NCBI RefSeq assembly: GCF_004210375.1
Contig: NC_134825.1
Coordinates: 64,905,558-64,969,557 of the forward strand
Length of the DNA: 64,000 nt
Reading direction: 5' to 3'
Source of the DNA: Tachypleus tridentatus
Taxonomy: Eukaryota > Arthropoda > Merostomata > Xiphosura > Limulidae
Below, piece after piece: positions 1 through 11,589 of the stretch. Under the pieces are notes generated by a model. That model did no database searches. It had not been told where the DNA came from and saw only the letters and a program-made list of their open reading frames with translations. Numbering within the stretch: position 1 is the first letter of the stretch; the number at the start of each line of letters is the position of its first letter. Made by a program: the position numbers and the translations under genes.

Positions 1-389
1 GTTATACATTTCTGAAAGGTTTTTAACTTTTTTCATCCATGAAGATTGTTATACAGAGATGGTTCAGTGTGTGATTTAGAAATAACTTATTATTTTAACT
101 CATTCAGATTAACTGAATCTCTTACAATATTATATGGATTACAGCTGAACATTTCAAACTAATGATTCTGTGAATTTCAACCATTACCGTCTCTACGTTT
201 TTATCATGATTTGATTTGCTGTATTTAGTATTCCTAGCTAGTTTGTCTTTGGAATATCAGATTAGAGTCATCATTACGGAATTTCTTTTATGATACTGAA
301 ATAATAAGACACGGTTTTATCTATTTCTTTCTGATCAGATCCTGCTCTTATTGAAGTAATGAATGAGTCATCCTATCTCTAGATAAAGC

Positions 390-625
390 TAAAAGTATTG
401 AAGTAAGGCGTAATTCAACCTCTTCCTACTCACGATAATCAGATATTAAAGTGAGGCGTGAGTTATCTTTTGTCTGGACAAGATTTCAGATATTGAAGTA
501 AGACGTGAGTCAGTTTATCTCCGGACAAGACTCAAGATATTGAAATAAGACGCGAATCAACCTATTTCTAGCTAATATTCCAAACATTGGAATTGAAACG
601 CAAGTCAACCTATTTATTCAGTGGT
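390..625. repeat. Diverged tandem repeat, ~47 bp unit, about 5 copies
   Basis: Blocks TATTGAAGTAAGRCG then GAGTCAACCTAT recur at about 397, 446, 493, 538 and 585. Units are diverged, so the array is old. Confidence 0.75.
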
Positions 626-736
626 ATTTCGCTGTTGCTGACTGCTGAGATAAGTAGGGCAGTTTCAAAATAAGGTAAATATATATGTACAGAAAACGAG
701 AAATATATTCATGGAAGCGCGTGCCGTTTTCATGAC

Positions 737-772
737 TCATCATATATATATATATGTGTGAGTGTGTTTGTG
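737..772. repeat. Microsatellite TA then GTGT
   Basis: A short TATATATATA run followed by GTGTGAGTGTGTTTGTGTG. The surrounding stretch 626-1259 shows no coding signal or other repeat. Confidence 0.7.
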
Positions 773-1261
773 TGACGCTGCTTCATTAATTATCTTATTT
801 TATAAACATTTTATTTACCGTTAATTATTTTCAAAATGTATTAACTATTTAGTTACAGTGGTTTTTGTAATTTCGAAGATGAAGGTGGGAACACTTTTTC
901 ACCGAAAATTGTGGATGTGATATATAACGGTCTCAAATAAACATATCGCGAGAATCAGATTCAACAACAAAAACAATTTATTCAACAATAGCATCACAAA
1001 TAAACACTATTTCAGATTGAGGCTGTTTGATTGGTGCGCTGGTCCAGTTTCATGTTGTTTTTTTCATACAACGTGTTGACGTTCAACTAATTTGTATCGA
1101 ATTGAATGCCGCTTATGCTCACCGATACAATTAGGAGTTTGATTTCTGCTGTAAACAAAACACAGGTAGCAACAAACTACCATTTAATTTGTGTGTTTAA
1201 ACTCTTTACACAGTTCACTCAATGATACTTCTTACGAATAAACATTAAACTGACCCTTCTA

Positions 1262-2645
1262 CACCCTTGTGCAAATTAATTGAACAAATGGCCATTTTAC
1301 AATATTTTCAACATGGCGGCCGCTGTAGGCTCGCTGGACCCGCTGATTTCCTTTAATAGTCATTTTTTCACACAGACAGCGTCATTAGCTGTATTTTGCA
1401 GTACGGTCCTCTATTTTTGGGATATATGACAAAATTTTGAGGAATATTACGTCATTCGAAATTGCGTTAGACTTTTCTCAAAAATGAGGCTATTTGTTTT
1501 ACTGCTAATCAGTCGTCTTTCAACCGTCAAACACAATGGACGTGACTCTAGAAAGCGTACAAAGATTGTGACACTGCACGACCACACCGGCATGATTTAC
1601 AGGAAATCGTGGACGTTGTAGTTGTTAGCCTGTCGACCGTCAGCCGTGTGATCAAGGCCAAGGTGAGTACCGGATCTATCAGTCTGAAACGTAAAGGAAG
1701 ATGTGGCCGAAAAAGAAAACAACGCCAAGAGACGACGCGTACGTGGTTAGGGAGAGTGTGAAAGATCCATGAAAGACAAGTGACGCCATAAAAGAGATTT
1801 GGAGGTCAAAGAAATAAAAGTCAGCTCTTCAACGGTTCGTCGTAGGCTTCTTGATGTCAGTCGAAGGGCAAGGGGACCAGTCAAAACACAACTTCTTACC
1901 AACTCAATGAAGAAAAAATGGTATCAATGGGGTTTAAAATACAAGAACTGGACACAAGAACAATGGAGGAAGGTGTTATTCAGTGACGAGACTCATTTCT
2001 TCATACAGGGTCAAAGAAGTCTGCATGTTCGCAGATCTCCAGGAGAGAAACTTCGAGAATCTCACATCAATCAGTTCGTAAAACATCCCTTGAAGAAGAT
2101 GTTTTAGGGCTGTTTCAGCTACTATGGCGTCTGAGGCTTACATATCGAAGAAGGTATAATTCGAGGACCACAGTACATCGAAGGTTTGCAGTGAAGAGTC
2201 GTTCCAGAATTGAAAAAGAGATTTCCAGATGGATCTGACATTTTTCAGCAAGATCTGGCTGCGTGCCACACATCGAAACTTGTGAAGAATTTTATGACTA
2301 CAACGCGAATAAAGGTGTTGGACTGACCTGGAAACTCACCAGACTTAAATCATATTGAAAATCTTTGGGCGATTTGTAAAGAAAGACTTTGGGGAAAAGA
2401 CTGTAGTACGAAAGATAAGCTAATTGAGGCCATAATTGAGGTGTGGTACCGTGATCCAAAAATTAGTAAAGAATACAGTTAACTCGTGGACTCGATGCCA
2501 AAGCGGATTAATGATCTTCTGAAAAATTAAGGCGGTCATATCATATATTAATTTGTGAGTAATTTTTGGATTCTCAGAAATAAAACGCAAAAAATTGAAA
2601 AAATCGTAATTTTCCGTTTTGTTTTAATTAATTTGCACAAGGGTG
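1262..2645 (+). mobile_element. Tc1-like DNA transposon, inactive, complete ends
   Basis: A 1384 bp cut-and-paste transposon. Seen: perfect terminal inverted repeats beginning CACCCTTGTGCAAATTAATT at 1262 and ending at 2645, flanked on both sides by TA (1260-1261 and 2646-2647), the target duplication of this superfamily. Transposase remnants lie on the plus strand from the ATG at 1536: a paired-type DNA-binding region (LSTVSRVIKAK, GRCGRKRKTTPRD), the first catalytic Asp in FSDETH (~1980), the second in FQQDLAACHTSK (~2245), and the Glu in WPGNSPDLNHIENLW (~2320). Breaks: an early stop after MDVTLESVQRL, several frame changes before 1799, a stop near 1775, and a TAG (2105-2107) exactly where FWGCFS needs Trp. 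The conserved ends and dispersed lesions indicate an old autonomous copy that can no longer encode transposase. Confidence 0.92.
1799..2107 (+). pseudogene. Tc1 transposase fragment (DNA-binding end to first Asp)
   Basis: Longest open part of the transposase in the element at 1262-2645, about 102 codons. It covers the second helix-turn-helix region (SSSTVRRRLLDV), the linker, and the strand with the first catalytic Asp (KVLFSDETHFFIQG). It stops at a TAG replacing the Trp of the FWGCFS motif. The sequence continues in the same frame beyond the stop, so this is a nonsense lesion and not a natural end. The apparent start at 1799 is only where the frame opens; the ancestral start was the ATG at 1536. 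Confidence 0.85.
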
Positions 2646-2850
2646 TATCTAGCCATTTCATACATTAAATTCGAAAAAAGCTCAATTTATATATGGTTGA
2701 AATTATTTTTAATATTAAGAACCTGTAATAACCGGAAAGTTAGGAAATGTACATATGTTAGCAATACGAAATATTTTGTGCACTCGAAAACACTAAAACT
2801 GTTAAGGGGGTTTATAAAGGGATGAGAAATACATGCTTTGTTTTGTCAGT

Positions 2851-3122
2851 GTTTGTTTGTTTTTTGAATTTCGTGCAAAGCTGCACGAGGGCTATACGCG
2901 CTAGCCGTTCCTTATTTCGCAGTGTAAGACTAGAGGGAAGACAGCTAGTCATCACCACCCACAGTTAACATTTAGGCTACTCTTTTTTTGCCATTGAATA
3001 GTGGGATTGACCATAACGCTATAACACATAAATGGCTAAAAGGGAGCATGTTTAGTGTGACAGGGATTCAAGCTCGCAACTTTCAGTTTGCGAGTCAAGC
3101 ACCATAACCACCTGTATGGTGG
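2851..3122 (-). mobile_element. SINE family A, diverged full-length copy
   Basis: Complete tail, body and head, all diverged (body GTTAACATTTAGGCTACTC, B-box region ATTCAAGCTCG). An old copy about 200 bp from the Tc1 element. Confidence 0.85.
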
Positions 3123-3429
3123 GGTGTATTTCTAGGTTACATTATTTAATTTTAAAGTGAACAAAAGAGATTAGTTTACGTTTTAATCGAAAAATGTGAA
3201 TGACGAGCTGAATTCGTCGATTGATTAGTTTGATTCCAAACTGGTACAATTCCGACAACCTCACATGTATAAAACAATTCAGTAAAAGATGACGACCCCC
3301 TTTAGATCTGCGCCGTAAGATGTATCATACCAGAATTAGTTTAGTAATAATGAAAACAACAAATGTTTGAAGGGACTCAAATTACAGCAATATTAAATAT
3401 AATTTGATATATAACACAAGATAGGTTGA

Positions 3430-3545
3430 TTATTTAGAATTAAGCACAAAGCTACGCAATTGGTTATCTGTACTTTACTCCCCACAAGTATCAAAACCTG
3501 ATTTTTAGCATTGTAAGCCCACAGACATGCCACTGGGGTAGTAGT
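3430..3545 (-). mobile_element. SINE family B, diverged
   Basis: Reads AATTAAGCACAAAGCTACGC, CCCACAAGTATCAAAACCTG, then GCATTGTAAGCCCACAGACA. Lies directly before the family A copy at 3561. Confidence 0.78.
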
Positions 3546-3560
3546 GAGAGGGCAGAAAGA

Positions 3561-3783
3561 TTTGTTTGTTTGTTTTCTTTTTTTGAATTTCGCACAAAGC
3601 TAATTGAGGGCTATCTGCGCTAGTCGTCCCTAATTTAGCAGTGTAAGACCAGAGACAAGGCAGTTAGTAATCACCACCCACCACCAACACTTGGGCTACT
3701 TTTTTACTAGAGAATAGTAGGATTAACCGTGACATTATAACGCCCCCACGGTTGAAAGGACGAGCTTGTTTGGTGTGACAAGT
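3561..3783 (-). mobile_element. SINE family A, head missing
   Basis: Tail and body are present; the copy ends at TTTGGTGTGACAAG, so the tRNA head is absent. Consistent with 5' truncation during reverse transcription. Confidence 0.87.
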
Positions 3784-4097
3784 AAGAATAAAAGCACTAG
3801 TTCAGTTATTCTCTTTTTAAAATCTACTTGGAGCAAGATTTCGATGAATAGTAAAATGAAAAATTAAATTTTGTTTTAATCTCTACAAACAAACCAGATA
3901 AACAGAGTCTCAAATCTTTTGAGTTTGTTATAAATACTACAGGTGATCTTAGTAATGATATAATAATTTGTAAGAGATTTTCTGACAAATAAAATCACCA
4001 TTTAAAACCGAGAAACTGAATGGTCTTAAAATAAAATTTTGGTATGTTGGAAATTTTTATACCCAGGAAGGTCAGGTGCAAAATACCTCTTCCTCCA

Positions 4098-4371
4098 TTT
4101 GTTTGATTTTTTTTTTAAGTTTGCGCAAAGCTACACGAGAGCTATCTCCGCTAGTCTTCCGTAATTTAGTAGTGTAAGACTAGAGGAAGGCAACTAGTCA
4201 TCATCACCCACCGTCAACGATCGAGTTATTTTTTAACCAACAAAAGTAGGATTGATTGTATTTATAACGCACACACGGCTGAAAGGGCGAGCATGCTTAA
4301 TGTGACAGGGTTTGAACCCGCAACCCTCAGATTACGAGTTGAGCGCCCTAACCACCTGGTCATGCCGGGCC
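4098..4371 (-). mobile_element. SINE family A, full length
   Basis: Ends in GGTCATGCCGGGCC (complement of the head). B box reads GGGTTTGAACCCGC. A moderately diverged copy. Confidence 0.88.
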
Positions 4372-4396
4372 AATCAGGAATTAGGATACTCATTGT

Positions 4397-4530
4397 TAGC
4401 CCTCCAGTGGCACAGCGGTGTGTCTGGGGACTCACTCTGCTAAAACAGGGTTTCGATACTCGTGGTGAGCAAAGCACAGATTGCCCATTGTGTAGCTTTG
4501 CACTTAATTCTAAACAAACAAACAAATACT
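4397..4530 (+). mobile_element. SINE family B, reference copy
   Basis: Family B, about 130 bp. tRNA-like head (CAGTGGCACAGCGGTGTGTC; GGACTTACAACGCTAAAA in others), B box GGGTTTCGATACTCGTGG, then GAGCAAAGCACAGATTGCCC and the tail TGTGTAGCTTTGCACTTAAT followed by CAAACAAAC. The body is much shorter than in family A, but the tail core is the same. Confidence 0.85.
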
Positions 4531-5139
4531 CATAATTACTCCAAAAACAAACAAAAACGAACAAAAAACAACACAATAAGATTGAAAGTTCTTTATTTCA
4601 AAGCAGGAGGACTAAAACGTATATGACGATGGGTCTAGTTTTTAATTGTTAAATAGTCAGTGTGTGGTCACAGGATAAAATAGGGAGCCTATAATACAGA
4701 AAAGGAAAACAATGGAGGAAGTGAAATATTCCCATGAACTTTAGCAGCTTCAATGAATCCTCAAAGAATGTTTTATTCAAAACAAAATTCTACAAATACG
4801 CATATCACGAAGTTGTGAAACATTCTAAACTGTGACATTATAGCTAAAATAAAAAAGTTGATGTTTTTAAAGGCCTTTGAATCTGCAAAACGTTATTTGA
4901 AACTTTATTTTTCTTTTTAACTCAAGAATTGTCTAAGTGAAGACACGTAATTTCCTTCAGTCTCTCAAATCACTAAATGTCTCGTTTAAAATGAGATTTC
5001 TTAAACTTTGCTCTTTATTACATTCAACCTATTTTGTAAACAGAGAACGCAAAGATTTAAAATAAAATTAGTTTAATTGTTTCTTTTCATATATGAAAAG
5101 AATATGGCTGAAAATATATATTGTTATTGCGGTGTGGTT
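4531..5139. other. Non-coding, nothing recognised
   Basis: AT-rich single-copy-looking DNA between SINEs; no open frame or repeat seen. The same holds for 5902-6603 and 6880-7253. Confidence 0.6.
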
Positions 5140-5222
5140 TTGTTAAACACAAAGCTACACAATCGGCTTGTTGTTTTCTTCTCACTAAACTTGATATTTA
5201 CCGTTGTAGTCCTGCAGACCGC
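5140..5222 (-). mobile_element. SINE family B fragment
   Basis: The tail side is good (AAACACAAAGCTACACAATC) and the head side is partial (TTGTAGTCCTGCAGACC). The B box is mostly lost. Confidence 0.6.
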
Positions 5223-5344
5223 TGAAATAAACATTTCAGCTTTAAAATAATAAAATATATTTAATACTGATGAGGAGGGTGTGAATACACAGATGTGGAG
5301 GACCTGAAATTCTTGGTTAATATAAAGCTATCTGTTAAGCCTCT

Positions 5345-5485
5345 CTAAGTCCAGCACCCCAAGCGATCTAGCGGAATGTCTGCGGACATACAACGCTAAA
5401 ACCGGATTTCGATGCTCGTGGTGGGTAGAGCAGAGATAGCCCCTTGTGTAGCTTTGTGCTTAATTCAAAAACAACAACAACCTAA
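5345..5485 (+). mobile_element. SINE family B, full length
   Basis: GGAATGTCTGCGGACATACA, ACGCTAAAACCGGATTTCGA, tail GATAGCCCCTTGTGTAGCTT then TGTGCTTAATTCAAAAAC. Confidence 0.85.
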
Positions 5486-5668
5486 GCCCAGCATGTCTTT
5501 CTACAGAAATGTAATAACATATTAGAAAGCAGCAGTAACCACGATTAGTCGCTCAGAGATGTTCCAGCCATTTCTCAGTATTCCACATCTTCAAAAATTA
5601 CGCATGTATAATGATTCCGAATTTGCCGCTAGCTTAATTACCGTCCTCTCGGTTTTACGTCTTCAGGT

Positions 5669-5901
5669 GGCCCGGTATGGGCAGGTGGTTAAGGCGCTCA
5701 AATCGTAATCTGAGGACCGCTGGTTCGAATTCCAGTCGCACCAAACACGCTTGTCTTTCAGCCATTGGGGAGTTATAATGTGACGGTCAATTCCACTATT
5801 CTTTGGTAAAAAGGAAACCCAATAGTTGGCGGTAGGTGGTAGAGACTAGAGAGAAGGTAGCACTCGAGTAGTTTGCGCGAAATTCAAAAACACACAAACA
5901 C
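5669..5901 (+). mobile_element. SINE family A with internal deletion
   Basis: The head is well kept (GGTTCGAATTCC). About 40 bp of the body, including the CTTACACTGCTAAATTAGG block, is missing between AGGTAGCA and CTCGAGTAG. Confidence 0.87.
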
Positions 5902-6603
5902 TTCTTCAGAGACTATAAATGGTATAAGGTGGACATTTCAGATTTACTACTAGTGGACAAAGCTAATTTGAGGTCCTGTAAAGACAGTAAAGCAAGGCAG
6001 TTATTTTATATTGAAAAGTTCATATTTCGGTACACATATTTCTAAAAGTGTTTAAAGCAGAAAATAAAATAAAAACCGTGTTCCGCACTTCGGATCGCTA
6101 TAAGAGTGACAGTCAAATGCCACTTTCCAATTACAGAAGCCCATGAGTAGGCGTAGATGATATAAACTTACTTGTCTCACCTCTAGTCTACCATTTCAAA
6201 TTTTGGAACGGGTACCAAGTTATTCCTCGAACATATTTGCGCGAAAAGCAACAAATAAACAATGTTCCGAAGTGTTTGTTTTCTTACATATTGTATTAAA
6301 ACATCAGCTAATGTTCTAATCTAGCTTTTCAAATATGTTGTTTAAATACGTGTATCACATGTAAAATTGTATTTTATTATCATAGAAGATTTATTTTTTA
6401 ATTCGGTGTAATAATTCAATAACTTGCTACTCTTTGGTACATTAATGAGCTTATTTGATTTAGCACTTTTGAGGTGAAACAAAATATCAGTAAAATATAA
6501 CCAGCTGAACGAATATTTGAACACTCCAGTGAAATTTAATGATATATAAGATTCGTATTTTAAGCTGTGGGCGCATTACCAAAGTATCAGTCAAGCTGTT
6601 ATT

Positions 6604-6879
6604 GGCCCGTCATGGCCAAGTGATTATGGCGATTGACTCCTAATCTTAGAGTCGTGGATTCGAATCCCATCGCACTAAATATGCTCGCTTTTTCAGCTGT
6701 GGTGGTGTTATAATATAATGGTCAATCCCACTGTTCGTTGGTAAAAGTGGAGCCCAAGAGTTGGCGGTGGATGGTGATGACTAGCAGCCTTCCATATAGC
6801 CTTATACTGCTAAATTAGGGACGGCTAGCGCAGATAGTCCTCGTGTAGCTTTGCGCCAAATTCAAGACAAACAAAGAAA
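6604..6879 (+). mobile_element. SINE family A, full length
   Basis: Complete copy with diverged head (GATTGACTCCTAATC) and B box GGATTCGAATCCC. Tail CAAGACAAACAAAG. Confidence 0.88.
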
Positions 6880-7253
6880 TTGTCATAGTCAGACTAGGGC
6901 ACATACAAACAATCAGGAGTTGGCTATATGTATTTTGTAATCATTTGCAGCTTTATTTATTTTTCTCAAAATATAAACCAAAGACATGCGAATATTGCCA
7001 CTAATATGTTAATAATGTTTAAAGATCATTTCAAATAACTGGAAGATTTGCTCGAAATAAAAATGTGTTTGTGGATAGTAATTTGAAAATAACGGCATGT
7101 TAAAAGAGCCAATGATTGATATTCAGTTAAAATCTTGCATGTCAAATTAGTTTTCCTTGGGATTGTATGATGTATTCATTTATTTTTCCGTGTTTCAATT
7201 TAATCCTTAATCGTTTACGCAGACGATACGTTTAATAACCGTGTAAATAACCC

Positions 7254-7410
7254 AAAAAAAGAGCCCCAGTTAATCATGTACATGTACCAGGAAGAAGAGT
7301 CTATTTATTACAAAGTATGTACTTCTATCCAGCAAAAGAGCCCCAGTTTATTCTGTACATATACACAAAAAAAGAAAACAAGATGTGCCCCAGTCGGCCC
7401 AAAATATACT
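7254..7410. repeat. Short imperfect repeats before the satellite
   Basis: AAAAGAGCCCCAGTTWAT followed by GTACATRTAC occurs at about 7258 and 7334, with a third partial GTGCCCCAGT at 7384. Confidence 0.5.
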
Positions 7411-9937
7411 TGATATGCTTAGAAGATGGTTAGAGTACACACCTATAGCACTTGATCTGTTTATAAGGTAGTTAGAGAACACCTACAGCGCTTTATTTGT
7501 TTTGAAGATGGTTAGAGTTCACATAGCACTTAATCTGTTCATTAGGTGGTTAGAGGACACACCTATAGTACTTGATCCGTTAGTTTTGAAAATGGTTATA
7601 CAACACACCTATATTACTTGATCCGTGTGTATTTGGTGCTTAAAGTACACACCTATAGTACTTGTTCAGAAGGTTTATTAGGTAGCTAGAGTACATACCG
7701 GTATAGCACATCTGGTGAGTTTATTTTGTGGCTTGGTTTGAGTACACACCTATAGTTGACGTGTTTATTTGGTGCTTAGAATACACACCTATAACACCTG
7801 TTATGTTTATTAGGTAGTTAGAGTACAGACCTATCGCACTTGATCTGTTTATTGCGTATTTAGAGAACGCACCTATAGCACTTAATCTGTTTATTAGATG
7901 GTTAGAGTACATACAATAGCAATTGATCTGTTTTGGAGATGGTTAGAGTAATACACATATGGCACTAGATCTGTTTAGAAGATGGTTAGAGTACTCACCT
8001 ATAACACCTATATATATCAAACCTATAGCGTTTGATCTGTTTTGGAAGATGATTAGAGTACACACCTATAGCATTTGATCTGTTTTTTGGTCGTTGGGAG
8101 TACACACCTATAGCACTTAATCTGTTTATTAAACGGTTTTGAGTACACACCTACAACACTTGATCTGTTTAGATGGTGATTAGAGTACACATATCAGTTT
8201 GATCTGTTTGGAGATGGTTAGAGTACATACATATACTTGATTTGTTTGGAAGATGGTTAGAGTACACACCTATAGCACACTTTATCTGTTTTATTAGGTG
8301 GTTAAAGTACACACTATAGCACTTGACCTGTTTAAAGATGGTTAGAGTACACACCTGTAGCACTTGATCTGTTTATTTATTATCATAGACAATAATATTC
8401 AAGTATATCTATTTCTAGACACCATTCTGTTGTTAGGTAATTAAAGTACACGCACCTATAGCATTTAATCTGTTTTTTATTATATAGTTAGAGCACACAG
8501 CTAGCACTGCATGATCTGTTTTGAAGGTTGTTAAAATACACACCTATAGCGTTTGACGTTGTTTGAAGATGGTTAATGTACACACCTATAGAACTTGATC
8601 TGTTAATTTGGATGGTTAGAGTACACACCTATAGCACTTGTTCTGATGACTTGAAAGGTGTTCGAGGTACAGACCTATAGCACTTCATCTGTTTAGAAGA
8701 TGGTTAAAAGTACATACGTATATAGGACTTGACCTGTTTAAAAGATGGTTAGAGTACACGTCTATAGCGATTGATCTGTTTTAATGATGGTTAGAGAAAA
8801 CACACAAATAATGCTTGAAGGTGATTTGGATATGGTTAGAGTTACACATATATGGCCACTTGATCTGTATGGAAGATGGTTAAAGTACTCACCTAGCAGC
8901 ACTTTATCTGTTTAATAGGTGGTTAGAATATACACCTATAGTTTGATCGTTTTGAATATGGTTAGCGTACACACCTATAGCACTTGATCTGTTTATAGAG
9001 GTGGTTGGAGAAAGACACACCTGTAGCTTGAGATCAGTTTACAAGGTTGGTTAAAAGTTTTCACCTAGAGCGTTTTATCTGTTTTGAAAAATGATTAAAG
9101 TACACATTTCTAGCACTTGGTCTGTTTATCTCGTCGTTAGGGTACACACCTATAGCACCTGATAGGTTTATTAGGTGTTTAAGAGTATTTTTTTATAAAC
9201 TCTTAATCTGTTTAGTGGGTGGTCAGGTACACACACATATCAGCTTGATATGTTCTGGGTGAGGATGGTTATAGTACACACATATGGAACTTGATCTGTT
9301 TGTAAGATGGTTAGAGTACTCACTTATAGCACTTTATCTGTTTATTAGGTGGTTTAGGGTGGAGTACACAGCTAGCACTTGATCTACTTAGAAGATGGTT
9401 ATAGTTACACACCATAGCGCAGTCTGTTTTAGATGGTGATTAGAGTAGACAATCATAGCGTTTGATCTGTTTGGAAGATGGTTAAGAAGAGATATATAGA
9501 ACTTCCTTTGTTTTTCAGAAAGGTTGTTAGGTACATACACTTATAGCACTTGATCTGTTTAAAGGTGGTTAGGTACACATCTATAGCGAATGATCTATTT
9601 GATGATTATTAGGTATACACTATATCACTTGTTCTGTTAACTAGGTGAATAAGAATTACACAACTATAGCATTAATCTGTTTATAGGGTTGTTAAGAATT
9701 TTTTACACCTATAGCGTATGATCTGTTTTGAAGATGATTAGACAACACACCTATATTACTTGACGTGTTTATTTGGTGCTTCAAATTTTTTACACACTAT
9801 ATAGCACATGTTTTTGTTTATTATATAGTTAAGAGTACACACCTATAGCACTTGATCTGTTTAGAAGGTGGTTAGAGTACACACATATAGCACTTATCTG
9901 TTTATAAAGGTGGTTGGGAAATTACACGTATAGCACT
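7411..9937. repeat. Satellite array, ~46 bp unit, more than 50 copies
   Basis: Unit contains CACCTATAGCACTTGATCTG followed by TTTATTAGGTGGTTAGAGTACA. Copies differ by many substitutions and small indels throughout. The array runs straight into the 500 N gap, so its true length is unknown. Short ORFs across it are by-products of the period. Confidence 0.95.
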
Positions 9938-10437
9938 NNNNNNNNNNNNNNNNNNNNNNNNNNNNNNNNNNNNNNNNNNNNNNNNNNNNNNNNNNNNNNN
10001 NNNNNNNNNNNNNNNNNNNNNNNNNNNNNNNNNNNNNNNNNNNNNNNNNNNNNNNNNNNNNNNNNNNNNNNNNNNNNNNNNNNNNNNNNNNNNNNNNNNN
10101 NNNNNNNNNNNNNNNNNNNNNNNNNNNNNNNNNNNNNNNNNNNNNNNNNNNNNNNNNNNNNNNNNNNNNNNNNNNNNNNNNNNNNNNNNNNNNNNNNNNN
10201 NNNNNNNNNNNNNNNNNNNNNNNNNNNNNNNNNNNNNNNNNNNNNNNNNNNNNNNNNNNNNNNNNNNNNNNNNNNNNNNNNNNNNNNNNNNNNNNNNNNN
10301 NNNNNNNNNNNNNNNNNNNNNNNNNNNNNNNNNNNNNNNNNNNNNNNNNNNNNNNNNNNNNNNNNNNNNNNNNNNNNNNNNNNNNNNNNNNNNNNNNNNN
10401 NNNNNNNNNNNNNNNNNNNNNNNNNNNNNNNNNNNNN
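9938..10437. other. Assembly gap of exactly 500 N
   Basis: A run of exactly 500 N, the usual placeholder for a gap of unknown size. It sits at the end of the satellite, so collapse of the array is the likely cause. Confidence 0.99.
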
Positions 10438-10651
10438 GATGGTGGTAAATAAATGAATGCTTTAGAAATCTTAGTGCAGATGAATCATTTGCAACTACAA
10501 ACTGGTTAGTTCTGGTTTGAAATAAATGTTTAAGGCTCTATAAACGATAATCTGATGAGTAACTAATGGTCCAGGACCTAAGCCTCGTGGACACTGAGAT
10601 ACGGTTAGGGTATTTCATTACTGATCATGAGAAATGCTCAACAGTTGAGAA

Positions 10652-11539
10652 TCATTGCTTGGTAGATTCTACGTGGTTTTCAGTTGTAGAAGACATGCAA
10701 CTAATGTGCTCTGAGTGGTTGCCATTGGATAAGGACCTCATTTTAGTATGAGTTGAATGGTTGTCACTGGTTAATGCTGTCAGCTTAATTCGCTCTGAAA
10801 TGTGACCAATAGTTGAGGACCTCATCATAAAAAGCTCTGAGCGTTGTTTAGCGGTCGAATACTTTAGTGTAGAACATAGAGGGTATTGATTAATAGCTGA
10901 AATATCTAAAAATGGTGTTTTGGGGCGATAATAAATTGTAGATGATCCGAGCTTGGTTGGTTCAGAGTGGTGGAGTTGACTAGATGAGGGCTCTAGACTA
11001 GAATGGCGCGACAGATACTGGCTGCTCGATTTTCTTTTGTAAACATTTGATCTTTTGTGGAAAGTCATGCTACTTATTGAGTTGTGTCTGCATTAAGATC
11101 AATATCTGATGTTTTTTTGTCGTTAGAAAATGAAGAAGGGCAAGAATTAGCTAAGTATTCTTTACAAAGGGATTCTGGGAGAGAATGATAATTAAGAGGC
11201 GAGACCCCTGTAACGTGAACGGAAGTCCTTCCCAGTGTTTTGTAGTCATCACTAAAAAAATCTCTGTAGCAGTTCTTCTTGCAACACGAACATTTTTTTC
11301 TATTGAACTTGGACCATTGTTTTTTCTTATTGTTCCACATATGAACAGAAGAATTTTGTCCGTCGTGAATTCTTATTTGGACCACAATAGATTCGAGAAA
11401 CTTACGTTGGGATTCTGTATATGATGTTCTTGATTCGTCTCCTACTGGTTTCTGATTTGGCCGTACCTCTATCTTCCCGTGTCGTAACTGATCTTTGACA
11501 CGGAATATTGGATTTATATGGTCATGTTTAGAGCAGTGT
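10652..11539 (-). pseudogene. Unrecognised terminal exon, two frames needed
   Basis: Not recognised. Seen on the minus strand: a strong acceptor (polypyrimidine then ttttttcag) ends at 11540. It is followed by about 155 open codons (HCSKHDHINPIFRVKDQ onward) rich in Lys, Arg, Ser and His, with a Cys/Lys cluster (KKCSCCKKNC), ending at a TAA at 11074-11076 after NADTTQ. A second frame is open across that stop (SISSMTFHKRS...) for about 140 more codons to 10652, with the same Ser/Thr/His-rich soluble composition. A one-base indel near 11070-11085 would join them into about 300 residues. No membrane segment or known domain is visible. No AATAAA was seen before the N gap. Inference: a cytoplasmic tail or other disordered terminal region. 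It lies downstream of the GPCR exons on the same strand, but it needs a phase-2 donor while the strong donor at 22814 is phase 1, so direct splicing would not work. It may be another gene, or a further exon may intervene. Confidence 0.4.
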
Positions 11540-11589
11540 CTGAAAAAATAACACACGAAGATTCGGAAATAAGAATATTTATACATCGC

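Noticed and set aside
4262..4576. Overlapping ORFs on both strands
   Set aside because: Both read through SINE family A and B sequence.
7721..8363. Two minus-strand ORFs with repeated SNHLI-type words
   Set aside because: They are by-products of the 46 bp satellite period; the repeats carry stops and indels in other units.
9914..10456. 180-residue ORF
   Set aside because: Almost entirely the N gap translated as X.
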